Below, piece by piece: positions 61,035-64,000 of a DNA stretch of 64,000 nucleotides; position 1 is the stretch's first letter; each line of letters starts with the position of its first letter. The position numbers were made by a program, and so were the translations under genes. Origin of the DNA: Oryzias latipes (Eukaryota > Chordata > Actinopteri > Beloniformes > Adrianichthyidae); contig NC_019879.2 of assembly GCF_002234675.1 (NCBI RefSeq), positions 20,138,855 to 20,202,854 of the forward strand. The letters are read 5' to 3'. The notes beneath the pieces were generated by a model that searched no databases, was not told the DNA's origin, and saw nothing but the letters and a program-made list of their open reading frames with translations.

Positions 61035-62230
61035 TTTATCAAAGTCCTTGTTCAATTCTCCCCCCCCAACAAATTTGGAAGAACATGCTCAGTGCTTAAT
61101 AAACAAGGGGAAGAAGAAAGGTAAATAATGCAAAACCATAAAAAGCTTGGGTGACCACTAAAGATCATTTCAAAAAATAAAAAAAATGTTTTCAAAAAGC
61201 TAAGAAAGATCCTTAATTGTGTTAAAGAAATGAAAGTAATGATTAAACCAGTGATGACAAAGTTACATGTAAGCAGCTGGTTGTAAATCATATACTTAGT
61301 GAAATAAGAAAAATGAAAAATCTCAATTGAGAAAGAAGAACGGAATGTTAATGCAGATTATATTTAAATGCAAATGGATTTAGCAGTTTTTTTTTTAACT
61401 CATTCAAAATCATATCAGTCCAGGAGTGATTAACCCCGGTAAATGACTAATATTTGACATTTAGATGGTTTTATAGACTTTTTTTTAAGTACCGGTAATA
61501 TTAATTTTAATCTATAAAAACAGTTTGACATGCATTTTTGCAGAAATTGCAGGTCTTCTAGTTGTGGGACTGCTTTTTTTTTCTTTTTGGGTCATTAGTT
61601 AGCATAATTCTGATTAGAAGCCCAATACAAATTCCTGGCCTTTATGAAAGAGAAAGATTTCCAGTTATACTTAAGACAAAGGGGTTGATGTGACCGTATA
61701 TTACAATTATATCAGCTGATCTGTCTTTGGTTGTGTGCGTTTCAATGTGTATTGACTCCCAGTGAGTCTTTGGACATCGTCACATGGGGATGTGTAAATG
61801 TATCATGGCAGCCTTTTTTCTTTTGCTGGTGGGATGTACCATTATCCATCATTGCAGTGGTTGCATGGGCTCTGCCTTGACAGGCTGACCTGGCTCCTGT
61901 CACGTTAGCTGTAATATCAGCGTTCATCACTGTCTCCTCATTCATAAATGATACATGGAGCCGCGAGTGGACAAGTTGGATCCGTCAGACGCACCACTCA
62001 GCAAATCTGAACATTGTCTGGACCTGTCAGTTTGAAGACATCGATCTGTTGGGCAGGTGACACAGACTAGGTTAATGATGAGTGAGCTGTGACCAGAGTT
62101 GTGAGTATTTTGGACATAGTTAACATCAGACCGAATTTAGTTACTTTTTAGCACTCTTCTGGCTCAGGTTATGCATTATTTTCTTCACATTTGCATTTTT
62201 AACTCATGTTACTTTTTGTGTAATAAATTA
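61035..62230 (+). other. myo10: myo10-like intron 2, continued
   Basis: AT-rich intronic DNA with homopolymer runs (C8 near 61060, T-runs near 61390 and 61570). No gene or named repeat is supported. Confidence 0.45.
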
Positions 62231-62231
62231 C

Positions 62232-63225
62232 AGTACAGACCAAAAGTTTGGACACACCTTTTCATTCATAGAGTTTTCTTAATTTTCACGACTATGAAAA
62301 TTGTAGATTCATACTGAAGGCATCCAAACTGTGTATTAACACATGTGGGATTATAAACATAACAAAAAAGTGTGAAAAAACTGAAAATATGTCATATTGT
62401 AGGTTCTTCAAAGTAGCCACCTTTTGATTTGATTACTGCTTTGCACACTCAACTTTCAAAGTCTCCCCAATGCAGTCCCAAAACCATCAAGCGCTACAAA
62501 GAAACTGGCTCACATGCAGACTGCCCCAGGAAAGGAAGACCAAGAGTCACCTCTGCTGCTGAGGATAAGTTCATCCGAGTCACCAGCCTCAGAAATGGCA
62601 GGTTAACAGCAGCTCAGATTAGAGAGCAGGTCAATGGCACACAGAGTTCTAATAGCAGACACATCTCTACAACTACTGTTAAAAGGAGACTGTGTGAATC
62701 AGGCCTTCATGGTAGAATATCTGCTAGGAAACCACTGCTAAAAAAACAAGCAGAAGAGACTTGTTTGGGCTAAAGAACACAAGGAATGGACATTAAACCT
62801 GTGGAAATCTGTGCTTTGGTCTGATGAGTCCAAATTGGAGATTCTTGGTTCCAACCACCGTGTTTTTGTGTGATGCAGAAAAGGTGAACGGATGGACTCT
62901 ACATGCCTGGTTCCCACCTTGAAGCATGGAGGAGGAGGTGTGATGGTGTGGGGGTGCTTTGCTGGTGACACTGTTGGGGATTTATTCAAAATTGAAGGCA
63001 TACTGAACCAGCATGGCTACCACAGCATCTTGCAGCGGCATGCTTTTCCATCCGGTTTGCGTTTTCTTGGACCATCATTTATTTTTCGACAGAACAATGA
63101 CCCCAAACACACCTCCAGGCTGTGTAAGGGCTATTTGACCAAGAAGGAGAGTGATGGGGTGCTGTGCCAGATGACCTGGCCTCCACAGTCACCGGACCTG
63201 AAGCCAATCGAGATGGTTTAGGGCA
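62232..63225 (+). mobile_element. Tc1-like transposon, truncated, with pseudogenised transposase
   Basis: The left terminus ACAGACCAAAAGTTTGGACA matches a common fish Tc1 subfamily. Plus-strand transposase remnants keep the order N-terminal HTH (PKTIKRYKETGSHADCPRKG, RPRVTSAAEDKFIRVTSLRN), then WSDESK with the first catalytic Asp, KHGGGGVMVWGCFAG, NNDPKHTS with the second Asp, and SPDLKPIE with the Glu. A TGA at about 62872 and an N-terminal deletion inactivate it. The right end is lost at a junction with another repeat at about 63225. Confidence 0.9.
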
Positions 63226-63227
63226 GT

Positions 63228-63300
63228 GTTTTTCAACCAGTGTGCTGCGGCACACAGGTGTGCCGTGGGAGATGATCAAGTGTGCCGTGGGAAATTGCCC
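63228..63300 (+). mobile_element. hAT-like repeat end joined to the Tc1 relic
   Basis: The sequence CAGTGTTTTTCAACCAGTGT followed by GCTGCGGCACACAGGTGTGC is the recognisable end of a hAT-type element with a CAGTG terminus. It is only a short fragment between the Tc1 relic and repeat copy G. Confidence 0.55.
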
Positions 63301-63339
63301 TCAGTAACTGATCTAAAAACATTTTCCAGTTTGCAGGTA

Positions 63340-63515
63340 ATAACAGTTATTTCAATCGGCATTCTTCGTCTACTCCTGATTCACAATGATTTGAAAATAT
63401 AAAAACTCAGAAATGCAGCTTTAATCGTAAATTTCTTAATATTTGCCCCCCTTCATGAGCAAAATGCTACAAAAACATCTTAAGAACAGTATAAACATTA
63501 GAGTGGATCTTTAAA
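63340..63515 (+). mobile_element. TIR repeat family 'GTCCCACTCC', copy G (3' part only)
   Basis: Matches the distal third of copies A and F: CCTGATTCACAATGATTTGA, then AAATGCAGCTTTAATCGTAA and the terminus AGAGTGGATCTTTAA. The 5' part is absent. Confidence 0.7.
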
Positions 63516-64000
63516 CATTCATTGTCTTTTAGTTTTCAATTGATCAAAAAAAACTCCTTTTTTTAATGCTTTAGCGTCAAGAAAATAGATTGCCTTTAGA
63601 AGTGTTTTTTAACTTTTTAGAAGTATCCAGTCCTTGTTGTTTGAAATAGATCACAGATGGGCTCCAGGGCATTTCTGGATAATCAATCAATGGAGCCATT
63701 ATCTGTGCTTTAATGTTCAGCCATGACTCAGCTCTTTGAAACATTACTGTTATCGTACATGCATGAATGAGACCAAACTTTCATTTATATGGCTGTGCAG
63801 ATTTTAAATTTAGGAGAGATTCAGCATGGCCGCATTGGTGCAAAATTCCCTCCGTCTGCATTTTGTTCTCAATCATCATCCTTGTTAAGTCCCCCCCCCC
63901 CACACTTTTTTTTTCTCTTGGGTCTGGGCGGGACCTCCCAGCAGCAGATGGATTCACTGGAAGGCTGGCTACTCCCCTCATACACTGACTGCTCCACCTC
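63516..64000 (+). other. myo10: Right edge, myo10-like intron 2
   Basis: Intronic DNA with a C10 run at about 63892 followed by a T run. No exon is recognised before the edge of the window. Confidence 0.45.

Overview
The window is animal nuclear DNA, almost certainly from a teleost fish. Genes are intron-rich with GT-AG splice sites, the background is AT-rich, and the repeats are typical of fish (Tc1/mariner-like elements, a tRNA-derived SINE, hAT-like and piggyBac-like elements). A percomorph such as medaka would fit, but the species is not proven. No bacterial, viral or CRISPR features are present.

Layout. 1-2847: start of igf2bp2 (minus strand), with coding exon 1 at 2847-2673; the rest of the gene lies beyond the left edge. 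5877-10176: complete tra2b (minus, 8 coding exons, 286 aa), with a candidate regulatory cassette exon in intron 1. 11001-12196: decayed Tc1-like transposon. 13053-17231: two tandem six-cysteine astacin metalloprotease genes (minus, nine coding exons each, 283 and 280 aa). 18285-18357: tRNA-Lys(TTT) on the minus strand, head to head with an unrecognised five-exon coiled-coil gene (18526-20101, plus, 170 aa). 20897-21362: a SINE and a TTTA microsatellite. 21872-25469: complete ankzf1 (plus, 15 coding exons, 717 aa). 26162-31725: complete glb1l (minus, 16 coding exons, 628 aa), tail to tail with ankzf1. 31.9-42.8 kb: repeat-rich intergenic DNA. 43227 to the right edge: the first two coding exons of a myo10-like gene (plus), separated by a 14.7 kb intron.

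How the genes relate. The protein-coding genes do not form one pathway. They come from three linkage groups that are separate in mammals: IGF2BP2-TRA2B, ANKZF1-GLB1L, and MYO10. Functions covered are mRNA binding (Igf2bp2), splicing control (Tra2b), secreted zinc proteases (astacins), release of stalled nascent chains from ribosomes (Ankzf1), a lysosome-type beta-galactosidase relative (Glb1l) and a filopodial motor (Myo10-like).

The main less-explained items are these. At least seven copies of one terminal-inverted-repeat family carry or derive from a short conserved reading frame. Two 214-bp TTAA-flanked MITEs sit in opposite orientation. The downstream astacin has Phe in place of the Met-turn Tyr. 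A possible unannotated terminal exon lies antisense in the myo10 intron. All exon boundaries were derived by hand from splice consensus and reading phase; every complete gene model closes in frame, but none was checked against transcripts.
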